A stretch of DNA of 64,000 nucleotides from Apoderus coryli. Its lineage: Eukaryota > Arthropoda > Insecta > Coleoptera > Attelabidae. The notes beneath the pieces are model-generated. The model had not been told where the DNA came from and did no database searches. It worked only from the letters and a program-made list of their open reading frames with translations. The DNA is taken from the NCBI GenBank assembly GCA_911728435.2, contig OU452199.1, positions 2,676,860 through 2,740,859 on the forward strand, given 5' to 3'. Positions 41,790 to 53,632 of this stretch are shown piece by piece; the first letter of the stretch is position 1; each line of letters starts with the position of its first letter. Both the position numbers and the translations under genes were made by a program.

Positions 41790-44085
41790 AAATAGACCAC
41801 TTAATTTGGTAAAAGTTTGTTTTAGCGGTCCACCGCTGGAGATGCTATATATATTTCGCCTCTACTCTTCAAGTGAAGTCCATTGCCATGACCTTCTAGG
41901 TCCGCAGAAGTCAAATTAATAAGTTTCTTTAATAGGCCTTATATCAAGTAAAACTGGCTAACTTAACTTGAACTAAACTAATAATTGCAGACTGTTTAGC
42001 CGTCGAAAGACGTTTCCAGGGAATACCGCGCGGAGGCAGTCAGCTTCATTCCCCTCTCTTTAGTAAACCTTCATTATTTGACACCATTAATAGGGCGGTT
42101 GTTTCGAAATACGAAATCGCTTATGACATGCGACCGTACTCGGCAATTATAGCATTAACAATGCTATGGTTAGGTATAGGTTAGCTTAGGCAAAGATTTA
42201 TAAGTCTTTGGTGCAGTTTTAATAGACCAGATGCGAAAGCAAGCGAGCGCGCCTGTTTCAATTCTTTTTGAAGCCACGCCTACCGAGAAAGTGCCAGCTC
42301 CGATAGTTTGGTTCATGCTAGGTATGAAGCGGTTGACTATAGTACGTGTGGTTTGTGATTATATTATTATTTAAAAAAAAATATTTAGACCTATTTACAA
42401 TAAACAAATACATGTCTGTTGGAAATAATATAAAATGTAAATCTAAAGAAAACCAGAAATATAATATAACAAATAGTAACAATAATCCCAACAGTGATCT
42501 AGATGGGTCGCTCATATTTGTCTCAATGTAATTTAATCATAAAGTACCGGGTATTCCATTAAGGGTGGACAGGTAGCATATCTCAGGAAATAATAGTCGT
42601 AGGACAATGGGAAAAAAATTCTTTTAGGGAAATTCACCATGGGAAATCGCCGGAAATAGTTTCTTAGTGCCTAACTATACCGCTAGGGGGCGTAATAGAT
42701 ACAGTAATGCGAAAAATGTATTTTTATTGAAAATTTCGCAATATAAGTTAGAAAAACAATACTACCACGGTAATGTTACTGGGATTCGGCATCTTTTTGG
42801 TGTATCACTTTTTATTGTAAGGCTTGAAATAAAGGCAGCAGGGAACGACGAAATTTTACCTATGATAATGTCTATAACTTTGGTTTGGCTTAACCGAATT
42901 TATAAATCTAATTTTTGTTTAAGAACTCAAGCCTTGCTGATGAAGAAAAAAAATATTTTAAATCATAATTGTTTTTGGGGCTCCTCTAGATGGCGATATT
43001 TGCATCACCTAAGGTTTTTTTGATTTTTCTTTTAAAACTTAAATAGAATGATACAAATATTTTATCAAAAATGAAAAGTAAATTGAATTTGCAACAAAAA
43101 AGTCCCAGAGCGCACAGAAAAATTTTTAGTCGTTTGAGAGTTATGGCCAAAAGAATGTTGTTCACCAAAATTCGTTGAAAAATCGTGTATCTTTAATTTT
43201 CCGTGATCAAGAATGCCATGGGAAATAAAGAAATAGGTTTAAAATTACTAAAATGCAGAGCTTTCATAAAATTTGTTAAAAGAGGTAGATCTAGATACCC
43301 ATGAAACAAAATTGGGAAGTTTCCATGCATGGAGACAAATAAATAAACGCGAATATGCTGCTAAATACCCTGACTACGATTCCACGCCACACGTTTACAC
43401 TCCATCTACTTTGATGGTCAACTTCCGGCATCCAATGAGGATTTGTTTGTGACCAATAATGCGTATTGTGTAAATTAACACTACCACAACTATTTTTTAG
43501 ATGTGATACCAATCTGTCCCCGCTATTTATTTAGAAAACTGGTGCTTGTAATTCAATTTCAGTCGTGCTATTAGCCAGTGTAGTAGTTGTTCTCTAATAT
43601 TATACACAACATTTGCGATAGCGAGGGCGGATTAATTCACGTTCTTAATTTCTATCACAAATATATTTTTTACTAACAGTAAAAAAAATAATAACAGATT
43701 AATTTTAAGCTTCCACTGTTTTGTATTAATAAATAATCAAATAAATTAAATCTTAAATATTTAAAAAATCCATTGGTGCGGACAATCTTTTTTATAACAC
43801 CACCCAAATGTGTAAATGCATTGGTGTGGGCAACATAGTCTGTCAAATCGAGTTTGAATCACTGTTTTGCGGTTACTTACGCATCTGGTCTATTAAATAT
43901 GTGTCTTTGGCTTAGGTAGGTTAGGTGGGGAGCCATTTTTACTTGATATAAGGCGTTTTTAAGAAAATTTGGCCGATGCGGACCTTGAAGGTCAAATCAA
44001 GGATTGAGCCGAATGATATATAGTATTTTTCTCAAGCGATGGACCGCTAAAACAAATAATGTGAGCGCTTAATTTAGCTAAAGCT
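41790..44085. mobile_element. 2.3-kb TIR element remnant with transposase fragment
   Basis: The left arm 41815-42245 and right arm 43878-44065 are inverted relatives. Shared words, left to right versus reverse complement: GTTTTAGCGGTCCA, CTTATATCAAGTAAAA, AATAGACCAGATGCG. Between them lies a decayed transposase piece (43291-43512). An unrelated MITE-type insert with TACCGGGTATTCCATTAAG begins at 42545. The right two-fifths of this element, including the right arm, is part of the tandem duplication that starts at 43028, so a second right arm lies at 46037-46224. Confidence 0.6.
43291..43512 (-). pseudogene. Tc1/IS630-type transposase fragment (duplicate 1)
   Basis: The minus-strand frame reads NLHNTHYWSQTNPHW, MPEVDHQSRWSVNVW then RGIVV. 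This is the stretch after the first catalytic Asp in IS630-type transposases (H--NSHYW---NPHW--E--HQ-RWSVNVWCGI), the same position as NSHFWDSENPHAIRERN-Q-KFSVNVF in the transposase at 18034. The remaining codons to the stop do not follow the family. Catalytic residues are absent. An identical copy lies 2,159 bp downstream. Confidence 0.65.
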
Positions 44086-44554
44086 TCTTTTTAATTTAAA
44101 TTCTAATTTCTATACAGGGTGTCCCAATATTTTTAATTAAATCAAAGTTAAAATGATTGTGTTTGTATGTCATTCTTGTAATAATAAAAACGTTTTCATG
44201 TAACATAAATAATAATTAAGTGAAAATAGGTACGTAACCACTACATAACAGATTTTAACCTTTCGGATTCTTATTGTACAACTAGACAGATAATCATAAA
44301 TTGCATGCTTTGTCTGCGAATTATGGGCGGGTTATGAATATTCTATTATGTGAATAGTATATATCTTAGACGTCTGAGTGAAAATGAAAGTTGCAAACAA
44401 ATTAAAAACAATACAGGGTGTTTTAAAATTTGAAGCGCCAAATTGTGTGATTTAAAATTATTATTATTAGTCGTAAAACAGTAAACGGTAAAACCGATGA
44501 AACTATTGCTCAGTTCCTAATTTGAGGCTTTTGAAATATTGATGTCATCCTCAC

Positions 44555-45187
44555 TCATCTTCTATAGCGAGTAGTGGACCAGTTAACCGTTTGCGCCATT
44601 ATCACCTCTTCAGGTATTGAATTCCATGCATATACAATTCTGTTTGTTATAAAATTCTTCCGAGGAAGTCTAGCACATCTCTCCTTGTCAAGTTTCTTAC
44701 TATTGCCACGCAGATTAGGATTTCTAGCAGGATGAAATACATCGAGATTCACCGAGTAGTAGCCACTAAGTATCTTGTATGTTTGAATTAGATCGCCTCG
44801 TTGTCGTCGATCATAAATACATGTCAAATTTAAAAGCCTCAATCGCTCCTCATATGGTATATGGCTAAGTGCATGAGGTAGCTTAGTGAATCTCCTCCGA
44901 ACCCTTTCCAATGCCTCTATGACCTTAATGAAGTAGGGGGACCAAACGCTGTTGGCTTATTCCAATAGTGGTCTGACATACGATTTATACAATGCCAATA
45001 TTAGAGAGTTTGATCGCGATTTGAAAGCTCTCTGTATCAGATACCACAGTCTACTAGCTTTCTTTACTGTGGCGGAAATATGGGCCTCCCACTTCAAATC
45101 CGCTGTTACTATGACACCAAGATCCTTCTGCTGATTTACAGATTTAACGGCATTTCCATTGATGAAATATGGAGTCCTGGGATTATT
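44555..45187 (-). pseudogene. non-LTR RT C-terminal fragment truncated by the duplication
   Basis: Duplicate of the 3' part of the element at 46714-47541. On the minus strand it encodes VRRRFTKLPHALSHIPYEER, LRLLNLTCIYDRRQRGDLIQ, TYKILSGYYS to SIPEEVIMAQTVNWSTTRY. It is cut off at 45187 by the duplication border. Confidence 0.8.
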
Positions 45188-45449
45188 CTTTTAAAACTTA
45201 AATAGAATGATACAAATATTTTATCAAAAATGAAAAGTAAATTGAATTTGCAACAAAAAAGTCCCAGAGCGCACAGAAAAATTTTTAGTCGTTTGAGAGT
45301 TATGGCCAAAAGAATGTTGTTCACCAAAATTCGTTGAAAAATCGTGTATCTTTAATTTTCCGTGATCAAGAATGCCATGGGAAATAAAGAAATAGGTTTA
45401 AAATTACTAAAATGCAGAGCTTTCATAAAATTTGTTAAAAGAGGTAGAT

Positions 45450-45671
45450 CTAGATACCCATGAAACAAAATTGGGAAGTTTCCATGCATGGAGACAAATA
45501 AATAAACGCGAATATGCTGCTAAATACCCTGACTACGATTCCACGCCACACGTTTACACTCCATCTACTTTGATGGTCAACTTCCGGCATCCAATGAGGA
45601 TTTGTTTGTGACCAATAATGCGTATTGTGTAAATTAACACTACCACAACTATTTTTTAGATGTGATACCAA
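45450..45671 (-). pseudogene. Tc1/IS630-type transposase fragment (duplicate 2)
   Basis: Identical in translation to the fragment at 43291-43512, being its copy in the second unit of the tandem duplication. No independent evidence of function. Confidence 0.65.
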
Positions 45672-46713
45672 TCTGTCCCCGCTATTTATTTAGAAAACTG
45701 GTGCTTGTAATTCAATTTCAGTCGTGCTATTAGCCAGTGTAGTAGTTGTTCTCTAATATTATACACAACATTTGCGATAGCGAGGGCGGATTAATTCACG
45801 TTCTTAATTTCTATCACAAATATATTTTTTACTAACAGTAAAAAAAATAATAACAGATTAATTTTAAGCTTCCACTGTTTTGTATTAATAAATAATCAAA
45901 TAAATTAAATCTTAAATATTTAAAAAATCCATTGGTGCGGACAATCTTTTTTATAACACCACCCAAATGTGTAAATGCATTGGTGTGGGCAACATAGTCT
46001 GTCAAATCGAGTTTGAATCACTGTTTTGCGGTTACTTACGCATCTGGTCTATTAAATATGTGTCTTTGGCTTAGGTAGGTTAGGTGGGGAGCCATTTTTA
46101 CTTGATATAAGGCGTTTTTAAGAAAATTTGGCCGATGCGGACCTTGAAGGTCAAATCAAGGATTGAGCCGAATGATATATAGTATTTTTCTCAAGCGATG
46201 GACCGCTAAAACAAATAATGTGAGCGCTTAATTTAGCTAAAGCTTCTTTTTAATTTAAATTCTAATTTCTATACAGGGTGTCCCAATATTTTTAATTAAA
46301 TCAAAGTTAAAATGATTGTGTTTGTATGTCATTCTTGTAATAATAAAAACGTTTTCATGTAACATAAATAATAATTAAGTGAAAATAGGTACGTAACCAC
46401 TACATAACAGATTTTAACCTTTCGGATTCTTATTGTACAACTAGACAGATAATCATAAATTGCATGCTTTGTCTGCGAATTATGGGCGGGTTATGAATAT
46501 TCTATTATGTGAATAGTATATATCTTAGACGTCTGAGTGAAAATGAAAGTTGCAAACAAATTAAAAACAATACAGGGTGTTTTAAAATTTGAAGCGCCAA
46601 ATTGTGTGATTTAAAATTATTATTATTAGTCGTAAAACAGTAAACGGTAAAACCGATGAAACTATTGCTCAGTTCCTAATTTGAGGCTTTTGAAATATTG
46701 ATGTCATCCTCAC

Positions 46714-47541
46714 TCATCTTCTATAGCGAGTAGTGGACCAGTTAACCGTTTGCGCCATTATCACCTCTTCAGGTATTGAATTCCATGCATATACAATTCT
46801 GTTTGTTATAAAATTCTTCCGAGGAAGTCTAGCACATCTCTCCTTGTCAAGTTTCTTACTATTGCCACGCAGATTAGGATTTCTAGCAGGATGAAATACA
46901 TCGAGATTCACCGAGTAGTAGCCACTAAGTATCTTGTATGTTTGAATTAGATCGCCTCGTTGTCGTCGATCATAAATACATGTCAAATTTAAAAGCCTCA
47001 ATCGCTCCTCATATGGTATATGGCTAAGTGCATGAGGTAGCTTAGTGAATCTCCTCCGAACCCTTTCCAATGCCTCTATGACCTTAATGAAGTAGGGGGA
47101 CCAAACGCTGTTGGCTTATTCCAATAGTGGTCTGACATACGATTTATACAATGCCAATATTAGAGAGTTTGATCGCGATTTGAAAGCTCTCTGTATCAGA
47201 TACCACAGTCTACTAGCTTTCTTTACTGTGGCGGAAATATGGGCCTCCCACTTCAAATCCGCTGTTACTATGACACCAAGATCCTTCTGCTGATTTACAG
47301 ATTTAACGGCATTTCCATTGATGAAATATGGAGTCCTGGGATTATTAGCTCCGATGTGTAGTACCTGACACTTCTCCAAATTCAAGTTCATCAACCAAAC
47401 CGCCGACCAGGACACTACCCCATCAATGTCGATCTGGAATTCATTATCATCTCGCAGTGGGTTACAAAACAATTTGGTGTCATCAGCAAAGAAACTCATG
47501 TTTAACGTGATGGTTCTTGTTAAGTCTGATATATATGCCAA
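46714..47541 (-). mobile_element. non-LTR retrotransposon fragment, RT active site to C-terminus
   Basis: The minus strand from 47541 reads LAYISDLTRTITLNMS, FFADDTKLF (active site intact), MNLNLEKCQVLHIGANNP, QQKDLGVIVTADLKWEAHI, ALYKSYVRPLLE. A stop at 47116 interrupts. The next codons continue ANSVWSPYFIKVIEALERVR, RRFTKLPHALSHIPYEERLR and the C-terminus RGDLIQTYKILSG, NSIPEEVIMAQTVN to 46714. The RLRLL-L---DRR-RGDLI-TYKIL segment is characteristic of a CR1/L2-like group, different from the Jockey-like copies in this window. Blocks before RT 5 are lost. Confidence 0.8.
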
Positions 47542-47944
47542 AAAAAAGCAATGGCCTCAGTACAAATAACCGAACTTTTAGTTTAAACCATAGAACACGT
47601 AGCGCCATCTATTAGACGTTGGCAGTGTTAGAAAGGTATATGTTTCTTCTATCAAACGCAGTAAAGTTTATGCTAATCGGTTGATAGGGTACAAAATTAC
47701 GCACATTTGAATGCCAGTAGTTTTTGTGGTTCTTTCGTAGTTCAACACGTAATAATGAAACAAAGGTAATATTAAATTTCCTTTTAAACATTTGTGGAGA
47801 CTTACGAATTGGTGAGGTTACACGTGATTTAAAAATGAGTTTTTGAGACACCACGTATGATCCTAACACATTTCTGTTAAGCGCCTGCTGTCTCATATGG
47901 AAAATTATTTATGGATTGGGGGTTATAGTGGGACACACTGTATA
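47542..47944. other. unassigned sequence with a 94-codon minus-strand frame
   Basis: A frame at 47896-47612 (VLGSYVVSQKLIFKSRVTSP, MFKRKFNITFVSLLRVEL) is open but matches no family I recognise. The word TAGCGCCATCTATTAG at 47601 is typical of repeats but no boundaries were found. Confidence 0.3.
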
Positions 47945-49298
47945 CAGGGTGTCCTATGGTGACGGCACATTAAAATATTTCGGAGACTACTTTGAATTGA
48001 ATTTGGAAAATTTTGGTATATGTATTACCGAATATGGTCTATTCAAATATCATAATACCAACCGCTTAGCACAAGTTGATAGTGACTTTGTTATTTTAAA
48101 TGGAACACCCTATATATTATAACATTTTTGGATTCCACATAGGATTCTAGATATGTTTCATGTATCATGTCCTATACCTAAGTCCAGCCGTTTTTGACGT
48201 ATATCAAGATTTATGTCAAAACTGACATTTTAGGGCTCGATAATAATCACATTTTTGTCTTATAAAGAAGTCTTTAGTAATCATTTTCCAGGCGTTTTCT
48301 TATTAAATAAGGTCTCCTTTTTCCGATACGTATGACATTTTCTAATTTATTCATACAGGGTGGTCAAAAAATTATACTGAAAACGATGTTATAAAAACAA
48401 TCGAAAGTCAGTTTTTTCGAATGGAACAGGTATATTTTTTTAATTTTATCTTACGTATCATTAAAAATTAAAGAAACTTTCTAATAGGTTACTGATTTCG
48501 AAAATACATCGTTTTTGAAATATCGGCAATGTAGCATTTTTGAGCATTTTTACTATACGCGTATATTATTTTGACTAATTAATTTAGTGTGCCATGAAAA
48601 TAGTAAAGTTTTTCAGCAATTTACCTTTCAAAATGACTGATGAATTACGACTGATTACCAACAATTAACTGCAGCTAGTCAAAGTAATGTACGAAAACAG
48701 TCAAAATGCTCAAAAATGTTACACTGCCGATATTTCGTTAACTATGCATTTTCGAAATCAGCAACCTATTAGAAAGTTTATATAATTTTTAATCATACGT
48801 GAGATAAAATTATAAAAATCTAACTGACTTTCGACTGTTTTTATAACATCGTTTTCAGTATAATTTCTTGACCACCCTGTATGAATAAATCAGAAAATGT
48901 CATACGTATCGGAAAACGGAGACCTTATTTAATGAGAAAACGCCTGCGAAATGATAACGAAAGACTTCTTTATAAGAAAAAAATGTGATTATTATTGAGC
49001 CCTAAAATGTCAGTTTTGACATAAATCTTGATATACGTCAAAAACGGCTGGATTTAGGTATAGGACATGATACATGAAACATGTCTAGAATCCTATGTGG
49101 AATCCAAAAATGTCATAATATATAGGGTGTTCCTTTTAAAAAAATCAAAGTCACTATCCACTTCCGGTATAACCGGAAGTGCTAAGCGGTTGGTATTATG
49201 ATATTTGACTAGACCAATACATATACCAAAATTTTTCCAAATTCAATGCAAAGTAGTCTCCGAAATATTTTAATGGGCGGTCACCACAGGACACACTG
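47945..49298. mobile_element. 1.35-kb non-autonomous relative of the 17243-20002 composite element
   Basis: TA-flanked, with outer ends CAGGGTGTCCTATGGTGACG and inverse ...CACAGGACACACTG. Inner ends are CAGGGTGGTCAAAAAATTAT at 48356 and inverse ACCACCCTG ending at 48879, again next to TA. The third pair is GGAACACCCTATATA (48105) and TATATAGGGTGTTCC (49121). The spacers (TCATGTATCATGTCCTATAC, ATCAAGATTTATGTCAAAAC) correspond to those at 17243-20002, so both descend from one composite. The centre (48356-48879) has no transposase. The right arm keeps CTTCCGGTATAACCGGAAG at 49161; the left arm has lost most of it. Confidence 0.8.
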
Positions 49299-49640
49299 TA
49301 TACATATCGTAAACTTCAAAATCGCCTATATTTTTGTAAATTTACGTTAAAAAAATATCGTTAACTTTTAATTACAAAAATACAATATTTGTTTACAATA
49401 AATAAATATTTAGAATTTCATAAAATGTATCCTCCTAATAAGGATGCAGAATGTTTATAATAGATTTTTGTTGGTATATGTGAATTCTTTTTGTTATCTT
49501 CTAAAAATATAACTTATGACATGATACTTGGAAAAATAATATATTTTATACCTGGTAGTCCATTTATTATGTTTATTTTGCACTAAAAAAATGAGGATAT
49601 CCGACCAGAAAAGGACCATGTGGAATGATAGAATACTTGT
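49299..49640. other. AT-rich intron sequence
   Basis: No gene recognised; AATAAATAAATATT words near 49398. Confidence 0.35.
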
Positions 49641-50086
49641 TACGAGGGTCATGATAAAAGTAAGGAACGTTTTGCACACCCAAGAGTCAAAAGGTTTTAG
49701 TTTTTGAAGTGTTTGCTAAAGCGTTGAAGTGATTTTTGCCCTCTTTGCAAAACGGTTGTCACCACGTTTTTTTGCGCGATTTGACAGCGATGCTATGGAC
49801 TTATGCTTCGATTCAGGTGTCTTGATGATGCAACTTCAATTCCAACGTTGTTTCGTCTTATCAACTGGATTCAAAACCTTTGGGACCCACGGAGCACTCG
49901 TTGCCAAGGTGCTCTGTCAGTATTCTATGCATGCAGAGTAAAATTTGTCGAACAGATTCATGTGAAATGCTGACGACAGTGAAATATGGAAACGTAACTT
50001 AACAACGATGTGAGACCAAAGATTGATGATACTCACCTCAGACGGAGGTGAGTGACGGCGGGGCGTTGCCAAAACTGGTATAGGGA
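49641..50086 (-). pseudogene. possible mariner-like relic starting at a TACGAGGGTC terminus
   Basis: TACGAGGGTCATGATAAAAG at 49641 looks like a mariner-type inverted repeat; TGACCCTCGTCAT at 50950 could be its partner beyond the RTE copy. On the minus strand 49985-49870 reads VSISHESVRQIL and RILTEHLGNECSVGPKGFES, recalling ISH-SV--ILTE-LGM--VCAKWVPK of mariner transposases. The rest is unreadable. Confidence 0.4.
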
Positions 50087-50932
50087 ATGCAATTAAAAAA
50101 AAAAATTCACACTTTATCTCAACTCAATATAAGATACGCTGATGATACTGTCATTTTTGCAGACAGTCTTGAAGGTCTGCAGACACTTGTCTCCAGGGTG
50201 GCAGAAGTAAGTAGCAGGTTTGGGCTTGATTTTAACATCAAAAAAACCAAATACATGGTTATAAGCAAAAATAGGATAGCACCTGGTTAATTACTAGTTA
50301 ACCAACAACCTATAACACGAATCACCAACTTTTGTTATTTGGGTGCAAACTTAAATGAACAGTGGGACCAATCGACGGAAATTAAGATAAGGATCGAGAA
50401 GGCAAGATCAGCTTTCGTCAAAATGAAAAAAATCTTTAACAGCCACGATATAAAACTGGAAATAAAAGTTCGTTTACTAGAATGCTACGTGTTCTCCGTT
50501 CTTTTATATGGCGTGGAGACATGGACCTTAACTGAAGCGTCACTGGGAAGACTCGAGGCATTCGGAATGTGGTGCTATAGACGCATGTTGAGGATTGCCT
50601 GGACAGACAGAGTCACCAACGAAGAAGTTCTACATAGAATGGGTAAAGAGCGCGAACTAGTCGTAACTATAAAACGTCGCAAACTGGAATACCTGGGCCA
50701 TATAATGCGTAATGAACAACGGTATGACCTGCTTCGGACAATACTTCAGGGTAAAGTGCATGGGAAAAGAGGTCCAGGACGAAGAAGAATATCCTGGCTG
50801 CATAACCTGCGAAAATGGTTTAACTTAACCACTACCGGACTTTTCAGGGCAGCAGTCAACAAAGTAAGAATAGCCATGTTAGTGTCCAACATCCGTAACG
50901 GATAGGCACCATAAGAAGAAGATCTCAAATCA
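50087..50932 (+). mobile_element. RTE-like retrotransposon, RT active site to C-terminus, GAA tail
   Basis: 50120-50289 encodes IRYADDTVIFADSLEGLQTL with intact YADD, then GLDFNIKKTKYMVISKNR and a stop. 50300-50905 continues with ITNFCYLGANLNEQWDQSTE, KVRLLECYVFSVLLYGVETW, LEAFGMWCYRRMLRIAWTD, LEYLGHIMRNEQRYDLL, RGPGRRRISWLHNLRKWF and LFRAAVNKVRIAMLVSNIRN, a complete RTE-type C-terminus. The stop at 50288-50290 is the one obvious lesion. The 3' end is ATAAGAAGAAG at 50921-50931. Same family as 20471-21122. 5' truncated just before the active site, next to an A run. Confidence 0.85.
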
Positions 50933-51689
50933 ATTCACTTTCAGTGCCCTGACCCTCGTCATACCAAGATGATCCTGCGAATACTCCAGCCATTTGTACG
51001 ACTTATTTCTGTTTCTGTTGAGCATCTTCCGGTACAATTTTGCGATTTTTTCAACAAGTGCCAGTGTTGTACTTTAATTTTTCCGTTGGTTGTCTTCCGT
51101 ATCATGCCTTAAAAGCCTGGGCATGTTTCCGCGTAAATCGATGGCATCTAAACTAATTAAAGTTAGAAAATTTTATAACGGCGCGGTCTTGGCATAAGCA
51201 TTATTATTTTTTTTGCATATAAATGACTACGGAAAGGGTCAGAAGGCAGCGGTGCTGATATTACATTCTGACCCATACCTAAACTAAACTAAAGTTGTTT
51301 TTCTTTTTCCTCTCTCTCTTCCTATTCTGCCATAACAAAAGATAAAAAATAAAAAATATTCCTATTGAGTGAACATCATTCGAAAACACTTCCCTATATA
51401 CCCCTAACAACATCTAAATCTACAAATAAAAAAGTTTTTCCTCTTCCAAACTCTATCCGTGGACACATGGTATATGTTAGACACCCATATCGAAATAACT
51501 GGGGTAACCAAATATGGTAAGGAATATTGAAACAAATGGTTGTAATTTCAATATTCGAATTATTTGAGTTATGAGCGTGGGTTTTAGACAAATAATAATG
51601 AAATACTTATTAAACAAACTCATGACCAAAAATTACATAATTTGCTCCTACAAAGTGTTTCAAATTCCACTCTCATAATTAGGATCACG
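50933..51689. other. intron sequence without recognised genes
   Basis: No supported ORF. GGAAAGGGTCAGAAGGCAGC at 51230 followed 30 bp later by TTCTGACCC is a short inverted repeat. CT-rich tract at 51303-51326. Confidence 0.35.
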
Positions 51690-52290
51690 GACATTATAGG
51701 AGAATTGTTAAACATGTGTTGAATAAAAATGTTAGTACTCGCGGAGGAAAAGATTCTTTAAAAAGCTTAAAGTTGCTGTTTAAGAAACATTTGACAACAT
51801 CATTCACAAACAAATTAAACAATAGAGGTCTCAGATGGGAACCCTGAGGGACACCAGATGTCACATTAATGTCACAAGACCTAAAACCACATATGCGTAC
51901 GATCTGTGTACGACCAGACAAGTAGCAAGCTTTGACAACAGTACCTGATGGCTAACCCTATCGAAGGCCTTGGAGAAGTCAGTATATACAGTATAAACCT
52001 GACAACCCTCCTCCAAAGCCACAGTCAAATAGTCGACGAAGGCCAGAAGATTAAGCTCCGCAGACCTGCCGGACAAAAATCCATACTGGTGCTAAATTTT
52101 TTGTAATTAAGTTTTCGAAGAGTTTGGATAGAAACCGGCCGGTAGTTATGAAGCTAGGCCTCCCATAATCCGGGAAGAATCAGAAATCAGATGAAGCGGT
52201 TTAGCCAAGATAAAAGCACAATTACGAGGTAAAATTGATGGAATTTCGTTTGGGCCTGCTCCCTTATTCACATCCAAATCAGATAAACCT
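51690..52290 (-). mobile_element. Jockey-like reverse transcriptase fragment
   Basis: Minus strand, in order: DLDVNKGAGPNEIPSILPRN and FILAKPLHLI (52280-52180, block 0), then GFLSGRSAELNLLAFVDYLT, VYTVYTDFSKAFDRVSHQVL (52090-51930, blocks 2-4). After a frameshift come SGRTQIVRICGFRSCDIN and SGVPQGSHLRPLLFNLFVND (51920-51790, block 5). The frame ends before the active site. Several frameshifts; about 600 bp survive. The upstream end runs into the 122-bp tandem repeat. Confidence 0.75.
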
Positions 52291-52830
52291 GTCCAAAATT
52301 TTATTTTTGACACAACAAAACAAAAAAAAAATAAAAGAAAAGTGCTCCCATTTGTCCAACATTTTATTTTTGACACAACAAAACAAAAAAATAATAAAAT
52401 AAAAAAAAACAATATGATCCTCATTAGAAAAAATAGAGTCCACATTGAAACGAATTTTTAAAAGTGCTCTCATCTGTCCTAAATTTTATTTTTGACACAA
52501 CAAAACAAAAAAATAATAAAATAAAAAAAAACAATATGATCCTCATTAGAAAAAATAGAGTCCACATTGAAACGAATTTTTAAAAGTGCTCTCATCTGTC
52601 CTAAATTTTATTTTTGACACAACAAAACAAAAAAATAATAAAATAAAAAAAAAACAATATGATCCTCATTAGAAGAAATAGAGTCTACATTGAATCGAAT
52701 GTTTAAAAGTGCTCCCATCTGTCCTAAATTTTTTTTTGGACACAACAAAACAAAAATAAAATGAAAAAAATATAAAAATACAAATAAATAAATAAATAAC
52801 AAAATACAAAAAAAAAAAATAAATAAAGAA
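52290..52830. repeat. 122-bp tandem repeat, four to five copies
   Basis: Units start at about 52338, 52460, 52582 and 52705 with AAAAGTGCTC(C/T)CAT(C/T)TGTCC, then TTTTATTTTTGACACAACAA, A-rich tract, ATATGATCCTCATTAGAA and AGAGTCCACATTGAAACG. Partial copies flank on both sides. The second and third units are nearly identical; the outer ones have diverged. The last copy grades into an (AAAT)n tract. The unit seems to be built from sequence next to the RT fragment at 51690-52290. Confidence 0.85.
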
Positions 52831-53493
52831 ATACAAAAAATGGGCCCTATTAGAAAGAATAAAGTCGATGATGACACCCCAAAGACTACAATTTGTGGAA
52901 AAAAATGGCAATAATGAAATAATTATTTATTTTGAAATAAATAAATTATTTACAATATTTTGTCATAGTATTTAAGGGGAACCAGTGCTTCCATTGCGTA
53001 CCTGAACCGCAGGCCCCTGACATTATCAACTGTAAGATAAACAAAAAATAAATTTATGTATGGCGAGCTATCTGTGCCTCAAGGACACCAGTTTTTTTTT
53101 TAAATAATTACGTAATGATTTAGAAACTTCTCAACCCAGCCTCGTATAGTAACTACTGACTAATCCTAATTCGCAACCTGTAATTTGTTTTTGATTGCAT
53201 GGCTCGTCTGATCCTTATTATAAACCAGTTTTTAAGGAGTGATGTATTGTATTAAATAATAATGAACGTTGTAAGGTGCATTGTAAGACAGTTTCTATTG
53301 TTCTTATTATTAAATAAAGGTCTAATTTTATGACTGTGGTTTTGGGACAGGTATTGTTTCATTATCTTTATTCTATGTTATATAATGAGGTGCTACAAAA
53401 TAACTCAATTTATTTATGAAATATTTAAATTTGCGATAGCTCTCATTCATTGTTTTGTATGTCATAATTAAGTGCTTCTTTTAGTGTGTGCTG
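52831..53493. other. intron sequence without recognised genes
   Basis: A short palindrome AATAATTATTTATTTTGAAATAAATAAATTATT lies at 52918-52950. GGACACCAG...TTTTTTTTTT at 53083. No coding region. Confidence 0.4.
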
Positions 53494-53632
53494 TTACGAG
53501 GGTCGCTCACTATATCGTTAGAAAATCTCCATTAAGCTCAATAGGCTTACTATGCCGTCTAAAAGCATTTGAATGATGACAGATCGACCATAGTTTTTAA
53601 GAAAATTAACAAAAGCTTGATGACCCTCGTAA
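53494..53632. mobile_element. 139-bp MITE with TTACGAGGGTC inverted repeats
   Basis: TTACGAGGGTC (53494-53504) and its exact inverse GACCCTCGTAA (53622-53632). The same terminal word opens the element at 49641, so this may be its non-autonomous relative. No ORF. Confidence 0.6.

Larger units (their letters stand above)
43028..47345. repeat. tandem duplication of a 2,159-bp unit
   Basis: Units 43028-45186 and 45187-47345 lie head to tail with no spacer. All stretches I compared are identical, including two ORFs translated without a single difference. The join CCTGGGATTATT/CTTTTAAAACTT at 45187 has short homology (GATTATT against GATTTTT) with the left boundary. The unit contains the right part of a TIR element, CAGGGTG-type ends at 44115 and 44412, and the 3' part of a non-LTR retrotransposon whose intact continuation is found only after unit 2, showing which boundary is original. 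Confidence 0.92.

Noticed and set aside
42667..43023. 118-codon ORF as a transposase for the 41790-44085 element
   Set aside because: No DDE motif or family similarity; overlaps MITE-like sequence.
47612..47896. 94-codon minus-strand ORF as a gene
   Set aside because: No recognisable domain, lies between two transposons, and composition is like the surroundings.
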